Source: Deltaproteobacteria bacterium
GTDB lineage: Bacteria; Desulfobacterota; Binatia; DP-6
Direction of reading: 5' to 3'
Length of the DNA: 39,649 nt
NCBI GenBank assembly: GCA_005879585.1
Contig: VBKG01000332.1
Span: forward strand, 1 to 39,649
Positions within the stretch are counted from its first letter, which is position 1. Each line of letters begins with the position of its first letter. The position numbers were made by a program, and so were the translations under genes. The notes beneath the pieces were generated by a model. The model had not been told where the DNA came from. It made no database searches and was given only the letters and a program-made list of their open reading frames with translations. This document shows, in pieces, positions 31,188 through 39,588 of the stretch.

Positions 31188-31852
31188 ATCAGCATCGGTC
31201 GCCGGTGACGGAACGCATACAGCGCCGCCGGGCGGTGCGCACCCCGGCGGAGCCGTCCCACGGGGCGCAAGAGGCCGAGCGCGAGGATCCTCTTCCGGAA
31301 GTTTCGCCGGTCGAGCGCGCGGCCGAGCACACCCTCGTACATCTCCTGCAGGTCGGCGAGCGTGAACTCGCGCGGCAGCAGCGTGTACGCGAGGTTGGTG
31401 TACTCGAGCTTCGCGCGAAGCCGGCTCGTCGCCGTCGCGACCACGGTGGCGTGATCGTACGCCAGCGGCGGCAGTGCCGCGACCGGTCTCCAGGCGACGG
31501 CCGCATACTTGTCGCCGGCAGGCCGCGGCGGAAACCGTCCGCCGTGCGCGATGAGTGCCACGTAGCCGACCGACACGACACGACTCGCCGGGTCTCGTCC
31601 CGGCGTGCCGAACGTATAGAGCTGCTCGAGATAGATGTCGTCGAGCCCCGTCTGGGCCGCGAGCTCGCGCGCCGCGGCGGCGTCGAGCGACTCGTCGAGC
31701 CGCACGCGCCCGCCCGGCAACGCCCAATGGCCGGCGAACGGGCCGCCGCGCAGCTCGACCAGCAGCACGTGCAGCGCGCGTGACAGTACGGTGAAGACGG
31801 CGACGTCGACGGCGACGACCGGCGTCGCGGTGACGGCCGAGAGCGCGGTCAC
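31184..31852 (-). CDS. nrtR: NrtR-type Nudix-related transcriptional regulator of NAD metabolism
   Basis: 222 residues from a GTG overlapping the nadA stop (GTGA). The N-terminal Nudix-like domain (about 10-140) carries GGRVRLDESLDAAAARELAA followed by QTGL. The catalytic REUxEE is degraded to RELAAQ, so pyrophosphohydrolase activity is unlikely. The C-terminal winged helix (about 150-215) has FTLADLQEMYEGVLGRALDR and FRKRILALGLL, the arrangement of NrtR repressors that sense ADP-ribose-type ligands. Its position right behind nadA supports NAD biosynthesis as the target. A 27-bp palindrome before nadA is the candidate operator. Confidence 0.88.
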   Translation of the reverse strand: MTALSAVTATPVVAVDVAVFTVLSRALHVLLVELRGGPFAGHWALPGGRVRLDESLDAAAARELAAQTGLDDIYLEQLYTFGTPGRDPASRVVSVGYVALIAHGGRFPPRPAGDKYAAVAWRPVAALPPLAYDHATVVATATSRLRAKLEYTNLAYTLLPREFTLADLQEMYEGVLGRALDRRNFRKRILALGLLRPVGRLRRGAHRPAALYAFRHRRPMLI

Positions 31853-32853
31853 CCGCCGAGCTCGAACATGCGCTCGAGCGCGCGCGCCGCCCGCACGCGC
31901 ACGTCCTCCGGCAGCGTGATCTCCGGCTGGAGGTCGCGGAGCGCGTCGCGGGTCCCCTCGAGCGTGATCATCTTCATGTAGTGGCAGAGCTTGCAGCTCT
32001 TGTAGAACTTCTTTCCCGGGACTTCGAGCAGCAGCCGGTCGGAAAGGCCGCACTCGGTGACCACGAGGAACTCGGTCGCGTCGCTTTCGTGGGCGTAGCG
32101 CACCATGCCGCTCGTGCTGAGGACCGCGTCGGCCAGCGCGAGCACGTCGCGGCGACACTCGGGGTGCGCGAGCACGCGGACGTGCGGCAGCGCCGCCTTC
32201 ACCGCGCCGATCTGCTCCGGCGTGATCTGGTGGTGCACGTAGCAGTTCCCGTCCCAGGCGATGATCGACTTCCGGGTCTGCGACTGCACGTACGCCGCGA
32301 GGTTCTGGTCCGGCACGAAGAGGATGTGCTCGCTCGGCAGACCTTCGACCACCCGCACGGCGTTGGACGACGTGCAGCAGGCGTCGCATTCGGCCTTCAC
32401 GTCGGCCGTCGTGTTCACGTAGCCGACGACGGCCAGGTCCGGATACACGGCGCGCAGCTGCGCCTTCCGCTCCGCGAGGTCCTCGGCGGTGACGCTGTCG
32501 GCGAGGGAGCAGCCCGCCCGCAGGTCGGGCAGCAGGACGCGCCGGGTCGGGTTCAGGATCTTGGCCGTCTCCGCCATGAAATGGACGCCGCAGAAGACGA
32601 TCGTCTCGGCATCCACGCGTGTCGCCTCGCGGGCGAGCTCGAGCGAGTCGCCGACGAAGTCGGCCACCTGGAAGAGCTCCGGACGCTGGTAGTTGTGGGC
32701 CAGGATCACCGCGTGACGGGTGCGCTTGAGCGCGTTGATCTCGCGCACCAGGTCGGCGAGAGCCGCGCACCGGTCGGCGGTGTAGGCGACGTCGCCGAGG
32801 GGGGCGAGAAGCGATTCGAGCTCGGGACCGGACGGGGCAGCAAGCGCGTGCAT
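31849..32853 (-). CDS. nadA: Quinolinate synthase NadA
   Basis: 334 residues. AGGAG lies 6 nt before the ATG at 32853, which fixes the start. NadA condenses iminoaspartate and dihydroxyacetone phosphate to quinolinate, the first step to NAD from aspartate, using a [4Fe-4S] cluster. The three cluster-type cysteines are in AGCSLADS, CDACCTSSNA and SCKLCHYMK. Other blocks are ILAHNYQRPE, GVHFMAETAK and HPECRRDV. nadB and nadC are not in the window. First gene of nadA-nrtR-peptidase. Confidence 0.96.
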   Translation of the reverse strand: MHALAAPSGPELESLLAPLGDVAYTADRCAALADLVREINALKRTRHAVILAHNYQRPELFQVADFVGDSLELAREATRVDAETIVFCGVHFMAETAKILNPTRRVLLPDLRAGCSLADSVTAEDLAERKAQLRAVYPDLAVVGYVNTTADVKAECDACCTSSNAVRVVEGLPSEHILFVPDQNLAAYVQSQTRKSIIAWDGNCYVHHQITPEQIGAVKAALPHVRVLAHPECRRDVLALADAVLSTSGMVRYAHESDATEFLVVTECGLSDRLLLEVPGKKFYKSCKLCHYMKMITLEGTRDALRDLQPEITLPEDVRVRAARALERMFELGG

Positions 32854-32867
32854 GCGTTCTCCTGGTC

Positions 32868-32894
32868 GAGTTAGCGTATCCTTTACGCATACTC
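32868..32894 (-). promoter_or_regulatory. 27-bp imperfect palindrome, candidate NrtR operator at nadA
   Basis: Arms GAGTTAGCGTA (32868-32878) and TACGCATACTC (32884-32894) pair at 9 of 11 positions around TCCTT; the inner GCGTA/TACGC is perfect. On the minus strand a TTGACT (32918-32913) with an 18-nt spacer would put the -10 box inside the outer arm, the usual place for a repressor site. It lies 14 nt before the nadA start and 77 nt before divergent bioB, so it could affect both. Confidence 0.6.
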
Positions 32895-32971
32895 GCCTCG
32901 CCGGTGGTCCCGAGTCAAGCGCACGCGGTGCGGTTGCGAACGCGCCGGCGCCGGGGTAGGGGCGACCTCCC

Positions 32972-33988
32972 ATGGTGTGGGAGCTGCAAGCCGACGAGGC
33001 CCTGGCGCGAGCGGGGCGCTACCGGCGGGCGGCCGAGCGCGCGCTCGCCGATGAGCCGCTGCCGCGCGACGAGGCGCTCGCCGTCCTCGAGAGTCCCGAT
33101 GGCGACCTGCCCCCCGTGCTGTCCGCGGCGTACGCCGTGCGGGCGCGGTATTTCGGGCGGCGGGTCAAGCTCTGCGTCCTGAACAACGCGCGGAGCGGTC
33201 TCTGTCCCGAAGACTGCGGCTACTGCTCGCAGTCGGCGGTCTCGACCGCCGACATCCCGCGCTACCGTCTGCGCCCGGTGCCCGAGCTCGTGGCGGCGGC
33301 ACGCGACGCCGTGGTGCGCGGCGCACGCCGCTACTGCATGGTGGTGAGCGCCCGCGGCCCGAGCGCCGCCGACATTGCGCATTTCGCGCGCGCGGCGCGG
33401 GCGATCCGCACCGAGCTCCCCGATCTGGAGCTCTGCGTCTCGTGCGGCATCCTCGGCGACGGCCAGGCCGAGACGCTACGCACGGCCGGGATCGACTTCG
33501 TGAACCACAACCTGAACACGAGTCGCCGCTTCTACCCGGCCATCTGCACCACGCACACGTACGACGACCGCATTGCCACCGTCGAGCGTGCCAAGCGCGC
33601 CGGCCTCGCCGCCTGCTCCGGCGTCATCGTCGGCATGGGCGAGACGCACGACGACCTGGTGGACGTCGCAGCGGCGCTCGGGGCGCTCCGCGTCGAGTCG
33701 CTGCCCGTCAACTTTCTCCACCCGATCGACGGGACCCCGCTCGGCGAGCGCCCGCTCTTGCCCGTGGCCGACTGCCTCCGCGCGCTCGCGCTCTTCCGCC
33801 TCACCAACCCGCGCGCGGAGATCCGCGCCGCTGGTGGCCGCGAACTCGCGCTCGGAGAGGCGCAGCCGCTCGCGCTCCTGGCTGCGAATTCGATCTTCGT
33901 GGACGGCTATCTGACGACGCCAGGTCAGGGTCACCGCGACGCCGTGACCATGGTCGAATCGCTCGGCTTCGAAGTCGAGCGCGGCTGA
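32972..33988 (+). CDS. bioB: Biotin synthase BioB
   Basis: 338 residues. Radical SAM enzyme that inserts sulphur into dethiobiotin. The [4Fe-4S] motif CPEDCGYC gives Cys78, 82 and 85. The sacrificial [2Fe-2S] ligands by homology are Cys122 (RYCMVVSARG), Cys155 (ELCVSCG), Cys215 (LAACSGVIVGMGE) and Arg285 (EIRAAGGRE). All are present. NHNLNTS and NFLHPIDGTPL are further family blocks. No other biotin gene is in the window. Divergent from nadA across 118 bp that holds the palindrome. Confidence 0.97.
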   Translation: MVWELQADEALARAGRYRRAAERALADEPLPRDEALAVLESPDGDLPPVLSAAYAVRARYFGRRVKLCVLNNARSGLCPEDCGYCSQSAVSTADIPRYRLRPVPELVAAARDAVVRGARRYCMVVSARGPSAADIAHFARAARAIRTELPDLELCVSCGILGDGQAETLRTAGIDFVNHNLNTSRRFYPAICTTHTYDDRIATVERAKRAGLAACSGVIVGMGETHDDLVDVAAALGALRVESLPVNFLHPIDGTPLGERPLLPVADCLRALALFRLTNPRAEIRAAGGRELALGEAQPLALLAANSIFVDGYLTTPGQGHRDAVTMVESLGFEVERG

Positions 33989-34091
33989 GCGAGACCCCGT
34001 CAGCGCGCCGATCCGGCCATGGATGCCGATGATAGACAGACGTGGGCAAATGTGATCAACCACGCGCACCCATCGCGAGGAGGGGTCCGGC

Positions 34092-34268
34092 ATGGCACAA
34101 CGGATGAGTGCACCGTCGTTTCTGCGCGAGCTGCTTCGCGCGAAAGAAGAGGACGAAGAAAAGGAAAAGGAAGACGACGAGGACGTCGACGACGAGGGTG
34201 AAATCGAGGACGATGACGACGACGATGATCTCGACGAGGACGAGGACGAGGACGACGAGGAAGAATAG
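34092..34268 (+). CDS. 58-residue, extremely acidic small protein
   Basis: A strong ribosome-binding site (GAGGAGGGG, 6 nt before the ATG) makes this a convincing gene despite its size. The N-terminus SAPSFLRELLRAKEE can form an amphipathic helix. From about residue 19 it is almost only Asp and Glu with a few Lys (runs DDDDDDD and DEDEDEDDEEE). The predicted charge is strongly negative and the tail is disordered. No cysteine and no signal peptide. I know no function; acidic tails of this type can mimic nucleic acid, chaperone basic proteins or bind cations. It lies 12 bp from the convergent tldE stop. Confidence 0.75.
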   Translation: MAQRMSAPSFLRELLRAKEEDEEKEKEDDEDVDDEGEIEDDDDDDDLDEDEDEDDEEE

Positions 34269-34280
34269 AAAGCCGTCCCG

Positions 34281-35624
34281 TCAGGCTCCCGCCACCGTCA
34301 TACGCTCGACTTTGAGCGTCGGAGCCGCGATGGCGTGGCGGAACACGAGGTCGTCGCCCACCATCACGATGCCCCGGAACATGGCAAGAAGATTGCCGGC
34401 GATCGTGATCTCCTCGACGGGATAGCCGAGCTCCCCGCGCTCGATCCACAGGCCGGCCGCGCCCCGCGAGTAGTCCCCGGTCACGCCGTTCACCCCGAAG
34501 CCGATCAGCTCGGTCACGTAGAGGCCTGCGTCGACCGACGCGATGATCGCGTCCGGCGTGTGCGGTCCCGGCGCCAGGAAGAAGTTCGTCGGCGCGGCGC
34601 CCGGCGCATCGCCGAAGCCGCGCGCCGCATGTCCCGTCGGCTGGAGCCCCAGGCGGCGCGCCGAGTACGCATCGAGCAGGTAGCTTCGCAGCACGCCCGC
34701 GTCCACCACGGCCAGCCGCCGCGACGCCACCCCCTCCCCGTCGAACGGCCGCGATCCCGAGCCGGCGGGGCGCAGCGGATCGTCCTCGATAGTCACGTGC
34801 GGCGACGCGATCGCCTCGCCGAGCTTCCCGAGCAGGAACGAGACGCGCCGGTAGAGCGCCGGCCCGGCGATCGCCCCCGCGAGATGCCGGAGCAGCGACG
34901 CCGCCGTCTCGGGGTCGAACACGACGGGATACTCGCCGGTCGGCACGCGCCGGGCCCCGAGCCGCCGCACCGCGCGCCGCGCCGCCTCGCGACCGACCGA
35001 CGCGGGCGCGTCGAGCGCGTCGAGCTTCCGATGTGCGGTGTACCAGGAGTCGCGCTGCATCGTCCCGTTGCGTGACGCCACCGGCGACACGCTGAGGCCC
35101 CAGTGCGTGCCGCTGTACGCCCCGGCGAAGCCGAGGCTCGATGCGTAGGCCACCTGGCCGCCGTCGCCGCCGAACTCGGCTCCCTCGGAGTTGGTGACCT
35201 CGGGCGCGAACGCGAGCGCCGCGGCCTCCGCCTCGCGCGCCCGGGCGATCGCAGCGGGCGGCTCGAGCTCCTCGACGGCCGCATCGTACAGATCGAGGTC
35301 CGGCTGCTCGCGCGCGAGGTCGGCCGGATCGGGGAGCCCGGCATGCGGATCCGGCGCGGTGGCGCGTGCCAGCGCACAGGCCTCGCGCGCGAGCGCGTCG
35401 AGCGCGGGCGGTGACAGGTCTGCGGTGGAGACGATCGCGGTCGAGTCGCCGACGATAACGCGGAGGCCGGCCCGCCGCTGGCGCGCACGCTTCAGCCGGT
35501 CGACTTCGCCGAGGCGCACCGCGACCGACAGTCCCTCGCTCTCGCCGACCAGCGCGTCCGCGGCGCGCGCGCCGGCGGCACACGCGCGCGCGACCAGGTC
35601 GGCCGCCAGGTCGCGAAGGTCCAT
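34281..35624 (-). CDS. pmbA: TldE/PmbA family metalloprotease partner
   Basis: 447 residues, start ATG 35624, 5 nt after tldD. Family blocks: VGESEGLSVAVRLGEVDRLK near the N-terminus, TNSEGAEF near 155 and FDPETAASLLRHLAG near 240. VTELIGFGVNGVTGDYSRGA and WIERGELGYPVEEITIAGNL lie near the C-terminus. TldE lacks the HExxxH site and forms a heterodimer with TldD that degrades unfolded peptides and matures some peptide antibiotics. Cytoplasmic. The tldD-tldE order with near-contact is normal. Confidence 0.95.
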   Translation of the reverse strand: MDLRDLAADLVARACAAGARAADALVGESEGLSVAVRLGEVDRLKRARQRRAGLRVIVGDSTAIVSTADLSPPALDALAREACALARATAPDPHAGLPDPADLAREQPDLDLYDAAVEELEPPAAIARAREAEAAALAFAPEVTNSEGAEFGGDGGQVAYASSLGFAGAYSGTHWGLSVSPVASRNGTMQRDSWYTAHRKLDALDAPASVGREAARRAVRRLGARRVPTGEYPVVFDPETAASLLRHLAGAIAGPALYRRVSFLLGKLGEAIASPHVTIEDDPLRPAGSGSRPFDGEGVASRRLAVVDAGVLRSYLLDAYSARRLGLQPTGHAARGFGDAPGAAPTNFFLAPGPHTPDAIIASVDAGLYVTELIGFGVNGVTGDYSRGAAGLWIERGELGYPVEEITIAGNLLAMFRGIVMVGDDLVFRHAIAAPTLKVERMTVAGA

Positions 35625-35629
35625 ACTTG

Positions 35630-37069
35630 CTAGGCCTGCGTGCCGCCGACGGTGAGGCCGTCGATGCGCACCGTCGGCAAGCCGACGCCGACGGGCACCG
35701 ACTGCCCGTCCTTGCCGCACGTGCCGATGCCCTCGTCGAGCTGGAGATCGCCGCCGACGCGCGAGATGCGCTGGAGCACGTCCGGCCCGTTGCCGATCAG
35801 CGTCGCGCCCTTCACCGGCCGCCCGAGCTTGCCGCCCTCGATCAGGTACGCCTCGCTCGCCGAGAAGACGAACTTGCCGCTCGTGATGTCCACCTGCCCG
35901 CCGCCGAACGAGACCGCGTAGAGGCCGCGGTCGACGGAGCGGAGGATGTCCTCGGGCGCGTCCTCACCCGCCAGCATGAACGTGTTGGTCATGCGCGGCA
36001 TCGGCATGTGCGCGAAGCTCTCGCGCCGGCCGTTGCCGGTGAGCGGCATGCCCATGAGCGACGCGTTCAGCCGGTCCTGGAGGTAGCCGCGCAGGATCCC
36101 CTTCTCGATCAGTATGGTTCGGCTGGTGGGCGTACCTTCGTCGTCGACGTTGAGCGAGCCGCGCCGGAGCGGGATGGTGCCGTCGTCGACCACGGTGCAG
36201 AGCTCGGACGCGACCCGCGTCCCGATGCGGTCGGTGAACGCCGACAACCGTTTGCGATTGAAGTCGCCCTCGAGCCCGTGGCCGATTGCCTCGTGGAGCA
36301 GGATGCCCGGCCAGCCCGGGCCGAGCACGACCGTCATCGTGCCGGCGGGGGCGTCGATCGCGTCGAGGTTGGTGAGCGCCTGGCGGGCGGCCTCGCGCGC
36401 GAAGCGTTCGGCGCGGCCGTCGGTGAGCGCCGAGAACGGCAGCCGTCCGCCGCCGCCGTAGGTGCCTTGCTGGCGGTTCGTGCCGCGCTCCGCAATGCAG
36501 GTGACGGACAGATGGATCAGCGGACGGACGTCGCCGACGAAGACGCCCGCCGAGTTCACGACGAGCACGACGCGGTGCTCGATGCCGAGACCGGCGAGCA
36601 CGTTGGTGATGGCCGGGTCCGCGGCGCGGGCCGCGGCGTCGAGCCGCTGGAGGAGGGCGATCTCGTCGGTGAGCGGCGTGTCGATGGGCGGTTCCGCGAG
36701 CGCGTAGAGGTCGTGCGGGGCGCGCGGCCCGCTCGGTACCGGCAACGACGGATTATCCGAACGCTCGTCGGCGATGAAGCGCGCCGTGCGGGCGGCGATC
36801 TCGAGCCGCTCGAGCGACACCTCATCGGAGTACGCGTAGCCCGTCCGCGTCCCGGCGAGGACGCGAACGCCCACGCCCTGGCTCACGTTCCGGGTTGCCT
36901 TCTTGACGACGCCCTCCTCGAGCGACGCGGTCTGGTTCACCCGGAACTCGAAGAAGCACTCGGCGTGGTCGGCGCGACGCTCGAGGGCCGTGCCGAGGAC
37001 ACTGTCGAGAGCCGCGGCAGACAGCCCGAAGCGCTCGAGGAAGAACCGGCGCGGATCGGTGACATCCAT
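35630..37069 (-). CDS. tldD: Metalloprotease TldD
   Basis: 479 residues. Zinc site HEAIGH (HExxxH) near residue 263, with the further conserved GTCGKDGQ near 455 containing the Cys ligand. Other blocks are NVSQGVGVRVLAGTRTGYAY and GNGRRESFAHMPMPRMTN. It is the catalytic half of the TldD/TldE peptidase. First of the two genes, divergent from the small conserved gene at 37153. No RiPP precursor or modification gene is seen nearby, so a general peptide-turnover role is the simplest reading. Confidence 0.96.
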   Translation of the reverse strand: MDVTDPRRFFLERFGLSAAALDSVLGTALERRADHAECFFEFRVNQTASLEEGVVKKATRNVSQGVGVRVLAGTRTGYAYSDEVSLERLEIAARTARFIADERSDNPSLPVPSGPRAPHDLYALAEPPIDTPLTDEIALLQRLDAAARAADPAITNVLAGLGIEHRVVLVVNSAGVFVGDVRPLIHLSVTCIAERGTNRQQGTYGGGGRLPFSALTDGRAERFAREAARQALTNLDAIDAPAGTMTVVLGPGWPGILLHEAIGHGLEGDFNRKRLSAFTDRIGTRVASELCTVVDDGTIPLRRGSLNVDDEGTPTSRTILIEKGILRGYLQDRLNASLMGMPLTGNGRRESFAHMPMPRMTNTFMLAGEDAPEDILRSVDRGLYAVSFGGGQVDITSGKFVFSASEAYLIEGGKLGRPVKGATLIGNGPDVLQRISRVGGDLQLDEGIGTCGKDGQSVPVGVGLPTVRIDGLTVGGTQA

Positions 37070-37152
37070 GATCGCGGGGTACGGTACCAGACGGTCGCTG
37101 GAGAGGCCACGACCCGGTTTCGGCGATACGGCCCGTGGTCTACGATGCGCGT

Positions 37153-37383
37153 GTGACCCGGGACGACGTGGAGCGCATCCTCGGGGAGATGATCACCGCA
37201 CAGGAAGCCAAGCTGCTGACGCTCGCGCGACGCCTCGTTTCGCACCTCACCCCGGAGGACCTGCTGAACCCGCACGACTTCGTGCCACTCGTCGAGAGCG
37301 CGGAATTCAACTACGAGGACGGCATCCTGGCCGGGCTCCGGGCCGCCCGCGCCGCATTACGCGCCTCGTGCCGCACCGCGTAA
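37153..37383 (+). CDS. Small conserved hypothetical protein
   Basis: 76 residues from GTG 37153; GTG 37135 would add six. Starts VTRDDVERILGEMITAQEAK and has LTPEDLLNPHDFVPL and FNYEDGILAGLRAARAALRA. It is predicted helical, soluble and slightly acidic, with no cysteine or signal. It looks like a family found in related genomes, but I cannot name it. It is divergent from tldD and 63 bp before the DHH gene, which has its own promoter. Confidence 0.65.
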   Translation: MTRDDVERILGEMITAQEAKLLTLARRLVSHLTPEDLLNPHDFVPLVESAEFNYEDGILAGLRAARAALRASCRTA

Positions 37384-37386
37384 TAC

Positions 37387-37435
37387 GGCGTGGACAGTTC
37401 AGAGGAAACGTTATCTAATTTTTGCCGTCCACGCC
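37387..37435 (+). promoter_or_regulatory. Promoter of the DHH gene framed by a 9-bp inverted repeat
   Basis: TGGACA (37391-37396), 17-nt spacer, TCTAAT (37414-37419). Perfect arms GGCGTGGAC (37387-37395) and GTCCACGCC (37427-37435) flank it, one covering the -35 box and the other the expected start of transcription near 37426. A two-site repressor operator or a stem-loop are both possible. This makes the in-frame GTG at 37390 unlikely as a start. Confidence 0.55.
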
Positions 37436-37446
37436 CCCCCGCGGAC

Positions 37447-38484
37447 ATGACGAGCGGTAGCGCCAACAACAATAATAGTCGCGGAACGCTGGCAGGCCTG
37501 CTCCAGGTGCTCGAAGGCCCGGGGCCGCTCGTCATCCTGCCGCACGACAATCCCGACCCCGATTCGCTCGCCAGCGCGGCGGCGCTCAAGTACATGGTCG
37601 GCGAGCTGCTGCGGAAGGAGGCGCACATCGCGCTCGGCGGAATCGTCGGCCGGGCGGAGAACCGCGCCATGCTCACCTACCTCAACATCACGCTGGTGCC
37701 GGTGAGCGAGGTGCAGTTCGGCGGCGCCACGCAGGTCGCGCTCGTGGACACGCAGCCCGGACGCCCCAACAACTCGCTTCCCGAAGGCCTCGTGCCGACT
37801 GCCGTCATCGACCATCATCCCGCGTACGGTGAATACTCCGGCATTCCGTTCCTCGACCTTCGCGACCAGTACGGGGCGACGTCGACGATCCTCACCGAGT
37901 ACCTCGGCGAGTCGAAGCTCGCGATCGAGCCGAAGATCGCCACCGCGCTGTTCTACGGCATCGCGGCCGAGACGCAGGATCTGGGGCGCGAGTCGACGGC
38001 GGCGGACATCGAGGCGAGCCACTTCCTCTACCCGCACACCAACAAGCGGCGGCTCGCAAAGATCGAGAACGCGCGCGTCCCGCGCGAGTACTTCCGCGTG
38101 TTCCGCGAGGCGATCGACCGCGCGCAGCTCTACGACACCGTCGTCGTGTCGATGCTGGGCGACGTCCGGTACCCCGACATGGTGGCGGAGATGGCCGACT
38201 TCCTCCTTCGCCTCGACCAGGTGACGTGGGCGGCGGCGATCGGCACCTTCGGGAGCTGCCTCCACTGCTCGATCCGCACCACCGAGCGCGACGTCAACGC
38301 CGGCGACCTGCTGCAGCAGGTGCTCGGCAGCAAGCTCGCGGGCGGCCACGACATGATCGCGGGCGGGCGGATCCACGTCGGTCCCGATCCGGCGGCGCAC
38401 GAGCGCGCGGCGGTCATGGTCCGCGGCCGGCTGCTGGCCGCGCTCGGCCTCGACCCGTCGCACGGGCAGCCGCTCGTCGCGTAG
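37447..38484 (+). CDS. DHH family phosphoesterase (NrnA-like)
   Basis: 345 residues from ATG 37447, chosen because the promoter lies between it and the in-frame GTG 37390. DHH domain: HDNPDPDSLASA (motif I), ALVDTQPG (II), VIDHHPAYG (III) and IAAETQDLGRES (IV), together the Mn-binding site. The C-terminal DHHA1 domain has GGHDMIAGGRI. Relatives degrade short oligonucleotides, pAp or cyclic dinucleotides. The low-complexity start (SGSANNNNSRG) is unusual for this GC-rich genome. Downstream queG is convergent, 3 nt away. Confidence 0.92.
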   Translation: MTSGSANNNNSRGTLAGLLQVLEGPGPLVILPHDNPDPDSLASAAALKYMVGELLRKEAHIALGGIVGRAENRAMLTYLNITLVPVSEVQFGGATQVALVDTQPGRPNNSLPEGLVPTAVIDHHPAYGEYSGIPFLDLRDQYGATSTILTEYLGESKLAIEPKIATALFYGIAAETQDLGRESTAADIEASHFLYPHTNKRRLAKIENARVPREYFRVFREAIDRAQLYDTVVVSMLGDVRYPDMVAEMADFLLRLDQVTWAAAIGTFGSCLHCSIRTTERDVNAGDLLQQVLGSKLAGGHDMIAGGRIHVGPDPAAHERAAVMVRGRLLAALGLDPSHGQPLVA

Positions 38485-38487
38485 CGG

Positions 38488-39588
38488 TCAGCCGAGCGCC
38501 GCTTCGATCTCCGCGGCCGCGTCGGTGTCTGGCTCGCCGGCGCGCGCTCTTTCGAGCGCGCGGCGGGCGGGCGCGCCGCCGAGGCGGCCGAGCGCCCACG
38601 CCGCGTGGCCGCGCACGAGGGGCTCGACGTCGCCGAGCGCACCGACGAGCGCCGGGACCGCGTCGCGGTTCCTGCTGTTGCCGAGGACGACGGCGACGTT
38701 CCGCAGCAGCCCGCGGCGCTTGGCGCGCGCGACCGCGGTTCGCCCGAAGCGGGCCTGGAATCCGGCGGCGTCGAGGGCGAGGAGCGGCGGCAGGCGTGGG
38801 GACAGCTCCTCGAACCCGGCCGCGTCGCGCTCGTCGCGATTCCAGGGACAGGCCTCCTGGCAGAGGTCGCAGCCGAAAACCCAGTTGTCGAGCTGCGGCC
38901 GCAGCGGCACGGGAATCGCGCTCCGGTGCTCGATGGTGAGGTACGAGATGCAGCGCCGCGGATCCATCGCATACGCATCGAGCGCACCGGTCGGGCAGGC
39001 CGTGATGCAGCGGGTACACGTGCCGCAGTGGTCGGCGGGCAACGGGACGGCGTCGAGCGCGAGGTCGGTGAGCAACTCGGCGAGGAAGAAGTAGGAGCCA
39101 GCGGTGCGATGGAGGACGAGCGTGTTCTTCCCGATCCAGCCGAGGCCGGCGCGCGCCCCCCACTCCCGCTCGAGCACCGGCCCGGTGTCGACGTAGCGAC
39201 GGAAGCGCGCGCCCGGAAAGACGTCGTCGAGACGCGCGATCAAGCGCTCGAGAAGCTCTCCCACGAGCTCGTGATAGTCGGTGCCGAGCGCGTAGGCGGC
39301 GATGCGCCCGCGGAGCTCGGCCCGCCAGTCGCCCGCAGGTCGCGGCGGGGGGCGATACGGATACGCGAGTGAGACGATGCTGCGCGCCCATGGAAACGCC
39401 GTGCGGGGGTCCATGCGCTCTGCCATGCGGCGCGCGAGGTACCCCATCTCGCCGGCCCGTCCCTCGGCCAGCCACCGCTCGACGAAGGGTGCCCGCTCGA
39501 GCACGCCGAGCGGGGCAGCGCCGGCCAGCGGGAAGCCGCATTCGCGCGCCTCGGCCGCGATCCGCTCCGTCGCCATGGACACTGCCAT
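38488..39588 (-). CDS. queG: Epoxyqueuosine reductase QueG
   Basis: 366 residues from ATG 39588; GTG 39600 and ATG 39576 are alternatives. QueG reduces epoxyqueuosine to queuosine in the wobble position of tRNA using cobalamin. The N-terminal cobalamin domain shows FPWARSIVSLAYPY and RYVDTGPVLEREWGARAGLG. Two [4Fe-4S] motifs follow: CGTCTRCITACPTGAL (about 187-202) and CDLCQEACPWN (about 239-249). The C-terminus is a HEAT-like repeat (VPALVGALGDVEPLVRGHAA). Full-length, with no other queuosine gene in the window. Confidence 0.95.
   Translation of the reverse strand: MAVSMATERIAAEARECGFPLAGAAPLGVLERAPFVERWLAEGRAGEMGYLARRMAERMDPRTAFPWARSIVSLAYPYRPPPRPAGDWRAELRGRIAAYALGTDYHELVGELLERLIARLDDVFPGARFRRYVDTGPVLEREWGARAGLGWIGKNTLVLHRTAGSYFFLAELLTDLALDAVPLPADHCGTCTRCITACPTGALDAYAMDPRRCISYLTIEHRSAIPVPLRPQLDNWVFGCDLCQEACPWNRDERDAAGFEELSPRLPPLLALDAAGFQARFGRTAVARAKRRGLLRNVAVVLGNSRNRDAVPALVGALGDVEPLVRGHAAWALGRLGGAPARRALERARAGEPDTDAAAEIEAALG

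Noticed and set aside
34092-37069. RiPP-type peptide system made of TldD/TldE and the small acidic protein
   Set aside because: The acidic protein has no cysteine, Ser/Thr-rich core or leader-like boundary, is on the opposite strand, and no modifying enzyme or exporter is present.
37390-37446. Upstream GTG start of the DHH phosphoesterase
   Set aside because: It would place the start inside the predicted -35 box and inverted repeat; the ATG at 37447 has a sensible leader.
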